Shown here: positions 45,290 to 53,822 of the stretch, piece after piece | Numbering within the stretch: the stretch's first letter is position 1 | Layout: each line of letters opens with the position of its first letter | Assembly: GCA_903870275.1 (NCBI GenBank) | Contig: CAIQCK010000119.1 | Location: forward strand, 62,001-126,000 | Reading direction: 5' to 3' | DNA length: 64,000 bases | Origin: an uncultured bacterium | GTDB taxonomy: Bacteria; Verrucomicrobiota; Verrucomicrobiia; CAIQCK01 | Program-made: the position numbers and the translations under genes | Notes under the pieces: generated by a model | The model's input: the letters and a program-made list of their open reading frames with translations, nothing else | What the model was told of the DNA's origin: nothing | The model's database searches: none

Positions 45290-46345
45290 GTGAAAACTGG
45301 ATATTTGAGTTTGCTGGCCGCCGCCTGCATGGCCGGCGTCGGCGGTGTTCAAGCCATGAACGACACCGCCATCAACGAAGTCATCAAGCTGCAAAACGCC
45401 GGCTTCGCGGAAGATACCGTCGTTTCGTATATCAAAGGCAAGAACATCAACTACGACATCTCGGCTGATGAGGCCATTTCGCTAAAGCAGCGCGGCATTC
45501 CGGCGGCGGTGTTGAACGCCATGCTCGCCAGCGGTGGAGGCGTGCCGGCCCCGGTGACATCGGCCCCCGTGACATCCGCTCCGATGGCACCTCCGCCCGC
45601 GCCCGTGCCGCAAGTAATGCCGTCTGCTCCGATGACAGCGCCATCGCCGCAGCCCGTCATGCAACCGATGGCCGCGACGCCGCCCGCTTCCAACCCCGAC
45701 GTCGCCTATTTCCAGCAGGACCTCGGTCCGCACGGTCGCTGGATGCAACTTGAGGACGGCCAATCGTATTGGCAGCCGACCATCGCGGCCTCCAACCCGG
45801 CGTGGCGGCCGTATTGGGACGGCGGCCACTGGGTTTACTCCGATGCCGGCTGGTATTGGGCGTCGGATTATCCGTGGGGCCGGGCGGCGTTTCACTACGG
45901 GCGATGGCATCTGCATCCGCGGCACGGCTGGGTTTGGTTCCCCGACCGCGTTTGGGGGCCGGGATGGGTCGTCTGGCGCAACGGCGGCGAATACTGCGGC
46001 TGGGCGCCGATGCCGCCGCACGCGGGATTTGACGCCGTTGCCGGTGTGTATCTGTTCCATGGCCGGCGCGTTGAAGTCGGGTTCGATTTCGGCCTGGAGT
46101 GGGGCCATTTCAACTTCTGCTTCGTGAGGGACATGGGCTCGCCGTTCCACGGCCGTCCCTTCCGCGAGGAGGAAATGCGGCGCATCTACCATGAAACGGT
46201 CTTTGTCCACGGCGGCATTCATCCCGATCGCATCATGGCCGTGCGCGGCCGCGAAGTCGAGCGCATCCGGGTGGAAGAGGTTCGCGGCCACGACCGCGAC
46301 TTCGGCCATGACCACGGCCATGATCGCGACCACGACCGCCGGTAG
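45290..46345 (+). CDS. Exported GW/proline-rich protein of unknown function
   Basis: The track starts at TTG 45242; GTG 45290 gives a clean signal peptide (VKTGYLSLLAAACMAGVGGVQA) and 351 aa. Residues 23-80 are a helical segment (INEVIKLQNAGFAEDTVVSY). A Pro/Ala-rich linker follows, then aromatic repeats (WRPYWDGGHWVYSDAGWYW, HGWVWFPDRVWGPGWVVW) resembling the DUF6600-like tryptophan-rich domain of surface proteins. The C-terminus is His/Asp-rich (DRDFGHDHGHDRDHDRR) and may bind metal. No enzymatic motif is visible. It stands alone between two repeat-bearing gaps. Confidence 0.72.
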   Translation: MKTGYLSLLAAACMAGVGGVQAMNDTAINEVIKLQNAGFAEDTVVSYIKGKNINYDISADEAISLKQRGIPAAVLNAMLASGGGVPAPVTSAPVTSAPMAPPPAPVPQVMPSAPMTAPSPQPVMQPMAATPPASNPDVAYFQQDLGPHGRWMQLEDGQSYWQPTIAASNPAWRPYWDGGHWVYSDAGWYWASDYPWGRAAFHYGRWHLHPRHGWVWFPDRVWGPGWVVWRNGGEYCGWAPMPPHAGFDAVAGVYLFHGRRVEVGFDFGLEWGHFNFCFVRDMGSPFHGRPFREEEMRRIYHETVFVHGGIHPDRIMAVRGREVERIRVEEVRGHDRDFGHDHGHDRDHDRR

Positions 46346-46526
46346 GATGGCGACAGAAGGTAGTTTAGTGTTTGCCGGCCCTGAGGCGGCGGTGATTTGA
46401 GGTTTCGGAAACAGGCCAGCAATCAGTGCCGTTGCGGCCAGTTGCCGCGACATACCGGCCAGTTGAAAACGCGTTGCGAGGCATGCGAATTCTTGCAGTT
46501 TGAGCTTCCGCGCCTACACTGGCTCC

Positions 46527-47333
46527 ATGCCCCGACAAACTTCGCAGATCACGCGGCTGCTCGGCATCATGGCCCGGCTGCGCGCGCCGGGCGGCTGCCC
46601 TTGGGACCGCCAGCAAACGCACGCGTCCATCAAACTCAATCTCATCGAGGAAGCCTACGAGGTTCTGGATGCCATCGAGTCGCGCAACGACGCGGACTTG
46701 CGCGAGGAACTCGGCGATCTGCTGTTGCAGGTGACGTTCCACGCGCAGATGGCGAAGGAAAAGAAGCGCTTCGATTTCGAGGACGTGGCGCGGGCCATCG
46801 CCGACAAGCTCGTGTCGCGGCATCCGCACGTCTTCGGCAACCGCAAGCTGCGCACCGCCGGCCAGGTGCTCGACCAATGGCACAAGCTCAAGCACGCCGA
46901 GAAACAACACCGCCGTCCGTCCGTCACCGACGGCGTGCCGCGGCATCTGCCGGCGCTGATGCGCGCGCAGGAGGTGCAGAAAAAAGTCGCCCGCGTCGGG
47001 TTCGACTGGAGCCGCGCCGGCGAGGTGCTCGACAAGGTCGAGGAGGAAATCCGCGAGCTGCGCCATGAGATCCGGCGCGGTGACCGCCGGAAAATGGCGG
47101 AGGAACTTGGCGACCTGATGTTCGCACTGGTGAATCTCGCGCGGTTCCAGAAGTTCCAAGCGGAGGACCTGTTGAACCAATGCACGAAGAAGTTTGCCGC
47201 CCGGTTCCGCAAGGTTGAGGCCGCGCTGGCCGCGCGCGGCAAACAGCCGCACGAGTCCACGCTCGAGGAGATGGAAGCGGAGTGGCAGAAAGCCAAGGGG
47301 AAGAAGGCGAAGGGCGGAAGGCGGAAAGGGTGA
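46527..47333 (+). CDS. mazG: MazG nucleoside triphosphate pyrophosphohydrolase
   Basis: From the ATG at 46527 (MPRQTSQITRLLGIMARLR) the 268-aa protein has tandem MazG domains. RAPGGCPWDRQQTHASIKLN, LIEEAYEVLDAIE and ELGDLLLQVTFHA form the first, with EExxD-type metal ligands. KVEEEIRELRHEI and EELGDLMFALVNLARF form the second. It hydrolyses NTPs to NMP and pyrophosphate, cleaning the nucleotide pool. The C-terminal Lys/Gly-rich tail (KAKGKKAKGGRRKG) is encoded by a GAAGGCGGAA-like repeat that continues past the stop, so it is probably not functional. Confidence 0.92.
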   Translation: MPRQTSQITRLLGIMARLRAPGGCPWDRQQTHASIKLNLIEEAYEVLDAIESRNDADLREELGDLLLQVTFHAQMAKEKKRFDFEDVARAIADKLVSRHPHVFGNRKLRTAGQVLDQWHKLKHAEKQHRRPSVTDGVPRHLPALMRAQEVQKKVARVGFDWSRAGEVLDKVEEEIRELRHEIRRGDRRKMAEELGDLMFALVNLARFQKFQAEDLLNQCTKKFAARFRKVEAALAARGKQPHESTLEEMEAEWQKAKGKKAKGGRRKG

Positions 47334-47432
47334 ACGGGAAAGGCGGAACGCGAAACGCGAAGAGGGGAAGGCGGGAGCAGTGAGGGGGGCGTGATGCGCG
47401 TATCGTTTGAGCCGCGGAGCGGCGGCAGAAAA

Positions 47433-47586
47433 TAGCCCACGGCGCCAGCCGTGGGGACTCGTAACAAGAGACGCAAGCCCCGGCAGGGGCGGAAGAAATC
47501 ATTCATCGTTGGCGCGCGTTTTCTACCGCCCCTGACGGGGCTTTGGTCTTTCGACACGTTATTCCCACGGCTGGCGCCGTGGGCTA
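47433..47586. repeat. 154-bp nested inverted-repeat element (MITE/REP-like)
   Basis: The outer arms, 47433-47455 and 47564-47586, are perfect 23-bp inverted copies. The inner arms, 47475-47492 and 47526-47543, match in inverted orientation at 17 of 18 positions. Each outer arm is itself a hairpin (CCCACGG ... CCGTGGG), and each inner arm likewise (GCCCC ... GGGGC). No transposase is nearby, so a non-autonomous mobile or structured element is likely. Similar repeats are familiar from PVC-group genomes. Confidence 0.75.
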
Positions 47587-47729
47587 CGATCTGCCGCGCC
47601 TCCGGCGCTCCCCGCGGAACCGGAACCGCTCGCATTCCAAAGGCTGCGGCCCGCCGGGAACGGCCCGCCCTGCCCAACGGATGCGCGAGTGACCTCAACG
47701 TTCGGCAGCAAAAATTAAGCAAAAATATC

Positions 47730-47756
47730 TTGACAATAAGAGATTATCACTATAGT
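47730..47756 (+). promoter_or_regulatory. Candidate sigma-70 promoter
   Basis: TTGACA at 47730-47735 and TATAGT at 47751-47756 are spaced by 15 nt, slightly short, with A-rich sequence upstream (AAAAATTAAGCAAAAATA) that could act as an UP element. It is one of the few near-consensus promoters in the window. The next credible coding start is about 520 nt downstream (glucan phosphorylase), so it may drive a long leader or an unannotated RNA. Confidence 0.5.
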
Positions 47757-47959
47757 TTGCGCCGACGCTGAAACGCGCCGGGACGCCAACGCAGACTTCC
47801 GGTGCGGCAAGAAAGAAGACAGGAAACAAAAGGAAAAAAGGCAGACAGCTTCCAGCCCGGCGAAGTGGTCGCGGCGTGACGTGACGGCTTTGCGCGGGAG
47901 AGGATGGTTTTGTCGAAACGAAGCCAGGTGAGCCGAAATGACACGGACCCGGAAAAAAT

Positions 47960-48059
47960 ATCCGACTCGATCCGACCCAATCCGACTCAATCCGATCGGA
48001 GCTGACTGGACCGACCGGTCCGGGTCAATCCGGGTAAATCCGACTCAATCCGACTCAAC
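47960..48059. repeat. Degenerate AATCCGACTC tandem tract
   Basis: Roughly eight variants of ATCCGACTC/ATCCGACCC are repeated at 9-11 nt spacing, interrupted in the middle by GACCGACCGGTCC. The track ORF at 47938 is built from this repeat (SDPIRLNPIG) and is therefore doubtful. Confidence 0.65.
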
Positions 48060-48279
48060 CCCGGGCATTGCCGAACGAATGAAGCCGGTTGAACATTGCA
48101 AATGCACGATGACGGTGGCCGCGAGCCATCCGCTTGGAAACCCGCGGTGTGGCGCGCGGATGTCAGCAAGCGCCCCCCGTGACCGCCGGCGGACGGAAAC
48201 GCTTGGAAAAAACGGGGAGGTCAGTTATTAAAAAGAGCGCTTCGCGGGCTGACCGCGTCGCGTCAACTTCATCCGAGCC

Positions 48280-50835
48280 ATGAAAAACATTCGCGCTTTC
48301 AACGTTGTCGCCAACCTTCCCGAAGAACTGAGCGGACTGCGCACGCTGGCCTTCAACCTCTGGTGGTCGTGGGACGCCGAGGCCATCGAACTGTTCCGGC
48401 GGCTCGACCGGGAGATATGGCGCGCCTGTTATCACAACCCCGTGCGGCTGCTCGGCCAGATGGACCAGAGCCGGCTTCAGACGTTGAAGGCGGACAGCGG
48501 GTTCATGGCGCACATGCGACGCGTGCTGGCGCGGATGGAGCGCTACATGAGCGAGCCGACCTGGTTCCAAAAAGCGCACGACGGCACGGCGAAGTCGGAC
48601 ATGGCTTACTTCTCGCTGGAGTTCGGCATTCACGAATGTCTGCCGATTTACTCCGGCGGCCTTGGCGTGCTGGCGGGCGATCACCTGAAGAGCGCGAGCG
48701 ACCTCGGCCTGCCGCTGGTGGGCGTCGGCCTGTTGTATCGGAACGGTTTTTTTGAGCAGCAACTCAACGCTGACGGCTGGCAGCTCGAAGCGTATCCCGA
48801 TAATGATTTTTACAACATGCCGATTTCGCCGGCGACCGGCCCCAAGGGCGAGCGGTTGAAAGTCACCGTGGACCTGCCGGGCCGGCGGGTCGCGGCGCAA
48901 ATCTGGCGGGCGCAGGTGGGCCGCGTGCCGCTCTATCTGCTCGACACGAACCTTCAGGAGAATCCGCCCGCCGACCGCGGCATCACCTCCACGCTTTACG
49001 GCGGCGACAAGGACATGCGCATCCGGCAGGAAATCCTGCTCGGCGTCGGCGGCTTCCGCGCATTGCGCGCGCTGGGCTGCAACCCGCTGGTCTGCCACAT
49101 GAACGAGGGCCACGCGGCGTTTCTGGCGCTGGAGCGCATCCGGACGATGATGAAAGAGCAGGGGCTGAATTTCGCCGAGGCGCGCGAAGCGGTGGAAGCG
49201 GGCACGGTGTTCACCACCCACACGCCGGTGCCGGCGGGCATTGATGTGTTTCAGCCGGACCTGGTCGGGCATTACTTCGGCGGCTTCCAGCAGGAGCTGG
49301 GCCTGAACCGCGACCAGTTCCTGGCGATCGGCCGCGCCAATCCGGGCGACAACGGCGAAGGTTTCAACATGGCCATCCTCGCGCTGCGCACCTCCGCGAA
49401 ACGCAACGCCGTCAGCAAACTCCACGGCTCGGTCTCGCGCCGGATGTGGCGGTCGCTCTGGCCGGACTTGACGGAGCCGGAGGTGCCCATCTCGCACATC
49501 ACCAACGGCGTTCACACGCACTCGTGGCTCTCCAACGAAATGGCGTTCCTGTTCGAGACCTATCTCGGCAACCGCATGAAGGAAGAGCCGGCGGACGAAA
49601 GCGTCTGGGAAGGCATTCGCGAAATCCCCGACGCCGAGTTGTGGCGCACGCACGAGCGGCAGCGCGAGCGGCTCGTGGCGCACGCCCGGCGGCACCTGCG
49701 TTGGGAGCTGACGCGGCGCGGCGGCACGGCGGCGGAACTGGCCGACGCCGAGGAGGTGCTGGACCCGCGCGTGCTGACGATTGGCTTCGCGCGGCGCTTC
49801 GCAACCTACAAACGGCCGGCGCTGCTGCTGAGGGATATGGCGCGATTGAAGCGGCTGGTGACCAATGCGGACCGGCCCGTGCAATTCATTTTCTGCGGCA
49901 AGGCCCATCCGGAGGACAATCAGGGCAAGGAGATGATCCGCCAGTGGGTCCACGCCATCCGCGACCCCGAACTGCGCCGGCGGATCATCTTCATTGAAAA
50001 CTACGACGTGAACATCGCGCACTTCATGGTGCAGGGCAGTGACGTGTGGCTCAACAACCCGCGCCGGCCCCTGGAAGCCAGCGGCACCAGCGGCATGAAG
50101 GCCACCATCAACGGCGCCATCAACCTCAGCACCCTCGACGGTTGGTGGGCCGAGGCCGCCAGCCTCGACAACGGATGGACCATCGGCGGCGGCGAGGAAT
50201 ACCAGGACACCGACTACCAGGACAAAGTCGAGTGCGGCAATCTCTTCGACCTGCTGGAGAAGGAGGTCGTGCCGCTCTTCTACGAACGCGGCCCCGACGG
50301 ACTGCCGCGCCGCTGGATTCAGCGGATGAAAACATCCATCCAGACCATCGGCCCGTTCTTCAACAGCAACCGCATGGTCCGCGACTACGCCGAGCAGTTC
50401 TACCTGCCGTGCGCCGGGCGGTTCGCGCGCCTCACCGCCGACAAAGTCAAGGCCGGCCGCCAGCTTGCCGCCTGGAAACAGCGCCTTGCCGCCAAGTGGG
50501 GTGGCATCCGGCTCTCGCCCGCGCAGGACGCCGGCGCCGCCGAACTCCTCGCAGGCCAGGAACTTTCCGTCAGCGTCACCGTTTCACTCGACGGGCTGAC
50601 GCCGGACGACATCAATGCACAAATTGTCTTCGGTTCCATCGAGGCCGACGGCAGTCTCCAGCGCGTGCAGACCATGCCGATGAAACTCGTCTCGTCCGAA
50701 TCGGGCAACGCGCATCGTTTCACGGGCAAGATTACGTGCGGCGCCAGCGGTCGATTCGGCTACGCCGTCCGCATTCTGCCGCACCATCCCGACCTGAGCG
50801 AGCCGCTCGACATGCGCCTCGTCCACTGGGCGTAG
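48280..50835 (+). CDS. glgP: Alpha-glucan (glycogen/maltodextrin) phosphorylase, GT35
   Basis: The 851-aa protein starts with the DUF3417 N-terminal domain (LPEELSGLRTLAFNLWWSWD). It shows the short-type phosphorylase core: YFSLEFGIHECLPIYSGGLG, VCHMNEGHAAFLALERIR, ITNGVHTHSW, GFARRFATYKRPALLL and the PLP-binding segment EASGTSGMKATINGAIN with Lys607. It releases glucose-1-phosphate from alpha-1,4-glucans with phosphate in the cytoplasm. The layout matches the TIGR02094 group, which lacks the mammalian regulatory sites. No other glycogen gene is adjacent, though a secreted GH13 gene lies at the window end. Confidence 0.94.
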   Translation: MKNIRAFNVVANLPEELSGLRTLAFNLWWSWDAEAIELFRRLDREIWRACYHNPVRLLGQMDQSRLQTLKADSGFMAHMRRVLARMERYMSEPTWFQKAHDGTAKSDMAYFSLEFGIHECLPIYSGGLGVLAGDHLKSASDLGLPLVGVGLLYRNGFFEQQLNADGWQLEAYPDNDFYNMPISPATGPKGERLKVTVDLPGRRVAAQIWRAQVGRVPLYLLDTNLQENPPADRGITSTLYGGDKDMRIRQEILLGVGGFRALRALGCNPLVCHMNEGHAAFLALERIRTMMKEQGLNFAEAREAVEAGTVFTTHTPVPAGIDVFQPDLVGHYFGGFQQELGLNRDQFLAIGRANPGDNGEGFNMAILALRTSAKRNAVSKLHGSVSRRMWRSLWPDLTEPEVPISHITNGVHTHSWLSNEMAFLFETYLGNRMKEEPADESVWEGIREIPDAELWRTHERQRERLVAHARRHLRWELTRRGGTAAELADAEEVLDPRVLTIGFARRFATYKRPALLLRDMARLKRLVTNADRPVQFIFCGKAHPEDNQGKEMIRQWVHAIRDPELRRRIIFIENYDVNIAHFMVQGSDVWLNNPRRPLEASGTSGMKATINGAINLSTLDGWWAEAASLDNGWTIGGGEEYQDTDYQDKVECGNLFDLLEKEVVPLFYERGPDGLPRRWIQRMKTSIQTIGPFFNSNRMVRDYAEQFYLPCAGRFARLTADKVKAGRQLAAWKQRLAAKWGGIRLSPAQDAGAAELLAGQELSVSVTVSLDGLTPDDINAQIVFGSIEADGSLQRVQTMPMKLVSSESGNAHRFTGKITCGASGRFGYAVRILPHHPDLSEPLDMRLVHWA

Positions 50836-50903
50836 CGCGTTGCCGGCCCGGCCAGCAACATCCTCTTTGACTTTGGCGGCGCGCCGATGTAAACAGCCCG
50901 CCA

Positions 50904-51875
50904 ATGACCCACAAGAAAGCGCTTGGTAAAGGGCTGGATGCGCTCATCCAGCGCGGGTTGTCGAGGTCCGCAACCGCACCCACGGTAACGCCGCCGGCAG
51001 CCGCGCCGCTAGCGCCACCGCCGGCCGCCGTGGCCGTCGCACCCGCGCCGCCAGCCGCGCCTTCGGCCGATTCCGTCGCGCAGGCGGAGATCGGCAGCAT
51101 TCGCGCCAATCCGTTTCAACCGCGCACCAAGTTCGAGCATGAAGCGCTGGAGGAACTCGTCGCTTCCATCCGCGAGCACGGCGTCGTCTCGCCGCTCATC
51201 GTCCGCCGCGCCGCCGACGGGCAGGGCTACGAACTCATCGCCGGCGAGCGCCGCCTGCGCGCCTCGCGCGAAGCCGGGCTGGCCACCGTGCCGATCATCG
51301 TCCGCGCCGCGGACGACCGCGTTTCGCTGGAGCTGGCGCTCATCGAAAACCTCCAGCGTCAGGACCTCAACCCCATCGAGGAATCACACGGCTACCAGCA
51401 GTTGATGGAGAAGTTCGGGCTGACGCAGGAACAGGTGGCCCAGCAAGTCGGCAAGAACCGCGCCACCGTGGCGAACTCGCTACGCCTGCTCGGCCTGCCG
51501 GAGCAGGTGCAGGCGTGGGTCCGCGACGGCCAGCTCTCCGTCGGCCACGCCAAGGTCATCCTCGGCCTCACGATCACCGACGAGATGACGATCGTCGCCG
51601 AGCGCGTGTTGCGCGACAGCCTCAACGTCCGCGACACCGAGAAACTCATCGAGCACATCAAGGCCACCACCGGCCGGCGCCAACCGGTCCGCCGCAAACG
51701 CAGTGCCGACGCCGAGAAGGCGCCGCACCTCCTCGCCGTCGAAAACGACATGTGCCGCAAGCTCGGCACCAAGGTCACCGTCCATCCGCAAACCATCGGC
51801 GGCTTCATCCGCATCGAGTATTACAACGACGACGACCTCAGCCGACTCGGCGGCATCCTTGGCGGCGAGTTGTGA
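50904..51875 (+). CDS. parB: ParB/Spo0J-type partitioning protein
   Basis: The 323-aa protein begins KKALGKGLDALI, the ParA-stimulating N-terminal motif. After an Ala/Pro-rich linker it shows the CTP-binding ParB domain (ANPFQPRTKFEHEALEELVA; AGERRLRASREAG; ALIENLQRQDLNPIEES) and the DNA-binding helix-turn-helix (LTQEQVAQQVGKNRATVANS LRLL), then a C-terminal dimerisation domain. It binds parS sites and spreads as a CTP-dependent clamp. Its partner ParA lies 6 kb upstream on the opposite strand. gatC starts 76 nt downstream. Confidence 0.93.
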   Translation: MTHKKALGKGLDALIQRGLSRSATAPTVTPPAAAPLAPPPAAVAVAPAPPAAPSADSVAQAEIGSIRANPFQPRTKFEHEALEELVASIREHGVVSPLIVRRAADGQGYELIAGERRLRASREAGLATVPIIVRAADDRVSLELALIENLQRQDLNPIEESHGYQQLMEKFGLTQEQVAQQVGKNRATVANSLRLLGLPEQVQAWVRDGQLSVGHAKVILGLTITDEMTIVAERVLRDSLNVRDTEKLIEHIKATTGRRQPVRRKRSADAEKAPHLLAVENDMCRKLGTKVTVHPQTIGGFIRIEYYNDDDLSRLGGILGGEL

Positions 51876-51951
51876 CGCGGCATTCACGCCCCCGCCACGC
51901 GCGGACAATTTCCTTGAAAGCCTCCGTCCCTTTCGTTTCACTTCCCCGCTT

Positions 51952-52254
51952 ATGAGTTTGGACCCGAAGACGCCCAAGATGGATGTGCCGTATCTGGCGC
52001 AGCTCGCGCGCATCTCGCTCAACGCGGAGCAGGTGGAGAAGTTTGGCGCGCAACTCCAGCAGATCGTCGCCTACGTCGAAAAACTCAAGGAGGTCAACGT
52101 CGAGGGCATCGAGCCGACGGCGCACGCGACGCCGATCACCAACGTTTTCCGGGCGGACGAGCCGCGGACGCCGCCGGGCGACCCCGCGCCGTTCCTGAAG
52201 AACGCGCCGCAGCAGGCCAACAACCTGTTCGTGGTGCCGAAGATTGTCGAATAA
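51952..52254 (+). CDS. gatC: Asp/Glu-tRNA amidotransferase subunit C
   Basis: The track frame opens at 51703 within parB; the ATG at 51952 gives 100 aa. It shows MDVPYLAQLARISLNAEQV and LQQIVAYVEKLKEVNVEGIEPTA split across the sequence, and a DEPR motif, all typical of GatC. It wraps the GatA-GatB interface and stabilises the GatCAB complex that converts Glu-tRNA(Gln) or Asp-tRNA(Asn) to the amide. gatA follows after an AT-rich repeat of 35 nt. Confidence 0.93.
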   Translation: MSLDPKTPKMDVPYLAQLARISLNAEQVEKFGAQLQQIVAYVEKLKEVNVEGIEPTAHATPITNVFRADEPRTPPGDPAPFLKNAPQQANNLFVVPKIVE

Positions 52255-52261
52255 TGCCGTG

Positions 52262-52290
52262 ATTTGAAATTAGTAATTTGTAATTTGAAA
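52262..52290. repeat. AT-rich ATTTGAAAT/TAATTTG tract in the gatC-gatA gap
   Basis: The gap reads ATTTGAAAT, TAGTAATTTG, TAATTTGAAAT, a degenerate tandem arrangement that fills almost the whole 35-nt spacer and leaves no purine-rich Shine-Dalgarno before gatA. The gatA ATG is the last element of the tract. Confidence 0.6.
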
Positions 52291-53753
52291 TGGGCCTCAA
52301 CGACTTAACCATCCACGAACTGGCCGGCCGGCTGGCGAAGAAAGAGATCGCCGCCGCCGACCTGGCGCGCGATGTCGTGGCGCGGACGGAAGCGATGGAG
52401 CCGAAGCTGCACGCGTTTCTGGAGTGGAACGGCGGGGAGTTGCTGACGGCGGCGCGCGACATGGACGAGCGGCGGGCGCGCGGCGAGGTGCTGGGACCAC
52501 TGGCGGGAATTCCGGTCGGCATCAAGGACGTGTTGAACGTCCAGGGGCACAGTTGCCGGTGCGGGTCGAAGATTTTGCAGGGCTATGTCGCGCCCTACGA
52601 CGCGACGGTGGTCGCGAAGCTGCGCGCGGCGGGCGTGATTCCGTTCGGGCGGCTGAACATGGACGAGTTTGCAATGGGCAGCTCGACGGAGAACTCGGCG
52701 TTCGGCGTGACGCACAATCCGTGGGACCTGGAACGGATTCCGGGCGGCTCCAGCGGCGGCAGCGCGGCGGCGGTGGCGGCGGCCGAAGTGCCGGCGGCGC
52801 TCGGCAGCGACACGGGCGGCAGCATCCGCCAGCCGGCGTCGCTCTGCGGCGTCGTCGGGATGAAACCAACCTACGGCCGCGTGTCGCGGTTCGGGCTGGT
52901 GGCATTCGCGTCGTCGCTCGACCAGATTGGCCCGTTTGCAAAGGACGTGACTGATGCGGCGCTGGTGCTCGGCGCGATCAGCGGCCGCGATCCGAACGAT
53001 TCCACCAGCGTGCCGGAGCCGGTGCCGGATTACACCAAGGCGCTGACCGGCGATGTGAAGGGCCTGAAGCTCGGTTTGCCGAAGGAATATTTCATCCCCG
53101 GCATGGACAAGGAAGTGGACGCGGCCGTGCGCGCGGCGGTGGACAAGCTCGTGTCGCTTGGCGCGGAGATCATCGAGATTTCACTGCCGCACAGCGACTA
53201 CGGGCTGGCGGTTTATTACATCATCGCCACGGCGGAGGCGTCGGCGAACCTTGCGCGGTTCGACGGCGTGCGCTACGGCTCCCGCGCGAAGGACGCGAAG
53301 GACCCGCTCGACATGTATGGCCGCACGCGCGGCGCGGGCTTCGGGCCGGAAGTGACGCGGCGGATTATCCTCGGCACCTATGTGCTCAGCAGCGGTTACT
53401 ACGACGCCTACTACCTGCGTGCGCAGAAAGTCCGGACGCTGATCCGGCGCGATTTCATGGAGGCGTTCCAAAAGTGTGACGCAATCCTGACGCCGACAAC
53501 GCCCTCCGCGGCGTTCAAGATCGGCGAGAAAGCCGAAGACCCGCTGACGATGTATCTGAGCGATATTTTCACGGTGAACGTGAATCTGGCCGGCATCTGC
53601 GGCGTGAGCGTGCCGTGCGGATTCACAAAGCAGCCGAAGCTGCCGATCGGGTTGCAAGTACTCGGCAAGCCGTTTGGCGAGGCAACGATTTTGAAGGTGG
53701 CGCATGCTTATGAGCAGGCGACGGAATGGCATAAAGAAAAACCCAAAATTTGA
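52290..53753 (+). CDS. gatA: Asp/Glu-tRNA amidotransferase subunit A
   Basis: The 487-aa amidase-signature protein has the full Lys-cisSer-Ser triad at Lys79 (GIPVGIKDVL), Ser154 (GGSSGGSAAAV) and Ser178 (GSDTGGSIRQPAS), the same numbering as well-studied GatA proteins. It generates ammonia from glutamine for transamidation of mischarged tRNA by GatB. It is the second gene of gatCAB; gatB follows after a 69-nt gap filled by an inverted repeat. Confidence 0.96.
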   Translation: MGLNDLTIHELAGRLAKKEIAAADLARDVVARTEAMEPKLHAFLEWNGGELLTAARDMDERRARGEVLGPLAGIPVGIKDVLNVQGHSCRCGSKILQGYVAPYDATVVAKLRAAGVIPFGRLNMDEFAMGSSTENSAFGVTHNPWDLERIPGGSSGGSAAAVAAAEVPAALGSDTGGSIRQPASLCGVVGMKPTYGRVSRFGLVAFASSLDQIGPFAKDVTDAALVLGAISGRDPNDSTSVPEPVPDYTKALTGDVKGLKLGLPKEYFIPGMDKEVDAAVRAAVDKLVSLGAEIIEISLPHSDYGLAVYYIIATAEASANLARFDGVRYGSRAKDAKDPLDMYGRTRGAGFGPEVTRRIILGTYVLSSGYYDAYYLRAQKVRTLIRRDFMEAFQKCDAILTPTTPSAAFKIGEKAEDPLTMYLSDIFTVNVNLAGICGVSVPCGFTKQPKLPIGLQVLGKPFGEATILKVAHAYEQATEWHKEKPKI

Positions 53754-53756
53754 ATC

Positions 53757-53814
53757 GTAGCCGTCGACATAAGTCGGTGGCTGCCCCGCGCCACGGACTT
53801 ACGTCCGCGGCTAC
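53757..53814. repeat. 58-bp inverted repeat in the gatA-gatB gap
   Basis: Arms 53757-53781 and 53790-53814 are inverted copies matching at 21 of 25 positions with an 8-nt loop. They start GTAGCCG and contain the TAAGTCC/GGACTTA core. This fills the gap and may act as an RNA hairpin modulating gatB expression or as a dispersed repeat. Similar GTAGCCGCGGACGTAAGTCC repeats are, in my recollection, widespread in PVC genomes. Confidence 0.75.
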
Positions 53815-53822
53815 GAAGTAAA

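Larger units (their letters stand above)
47334..48279. other. Repeat-rich non-coding stretch of about 950 bp
   Basis: From left to right it holds a purine-rich GAAGGCGGAA-type tract (to about 47385), the 154-bp nested inverted-repeat element, a promoter-like TTGACA/TATAGT pair, and a degenerate AATCCGACTC tandem tract. ORFs of 60-106 aa drawn here read through repeats and are not supported. Confidence 0.6.

Noticed and set aside
47938-48231. 97-aa plus-strand ORF with a fair Shine-Dalgarno
   Set aside because: Most of it is a translation of the AATCCGACTC repeat tract, with no protein-like pattern.
48163-50022. 619-aa minus-strand ORF
   Set aside because: Antisense to the alpha-glucan phosphorylase gene and lacking any family motif.
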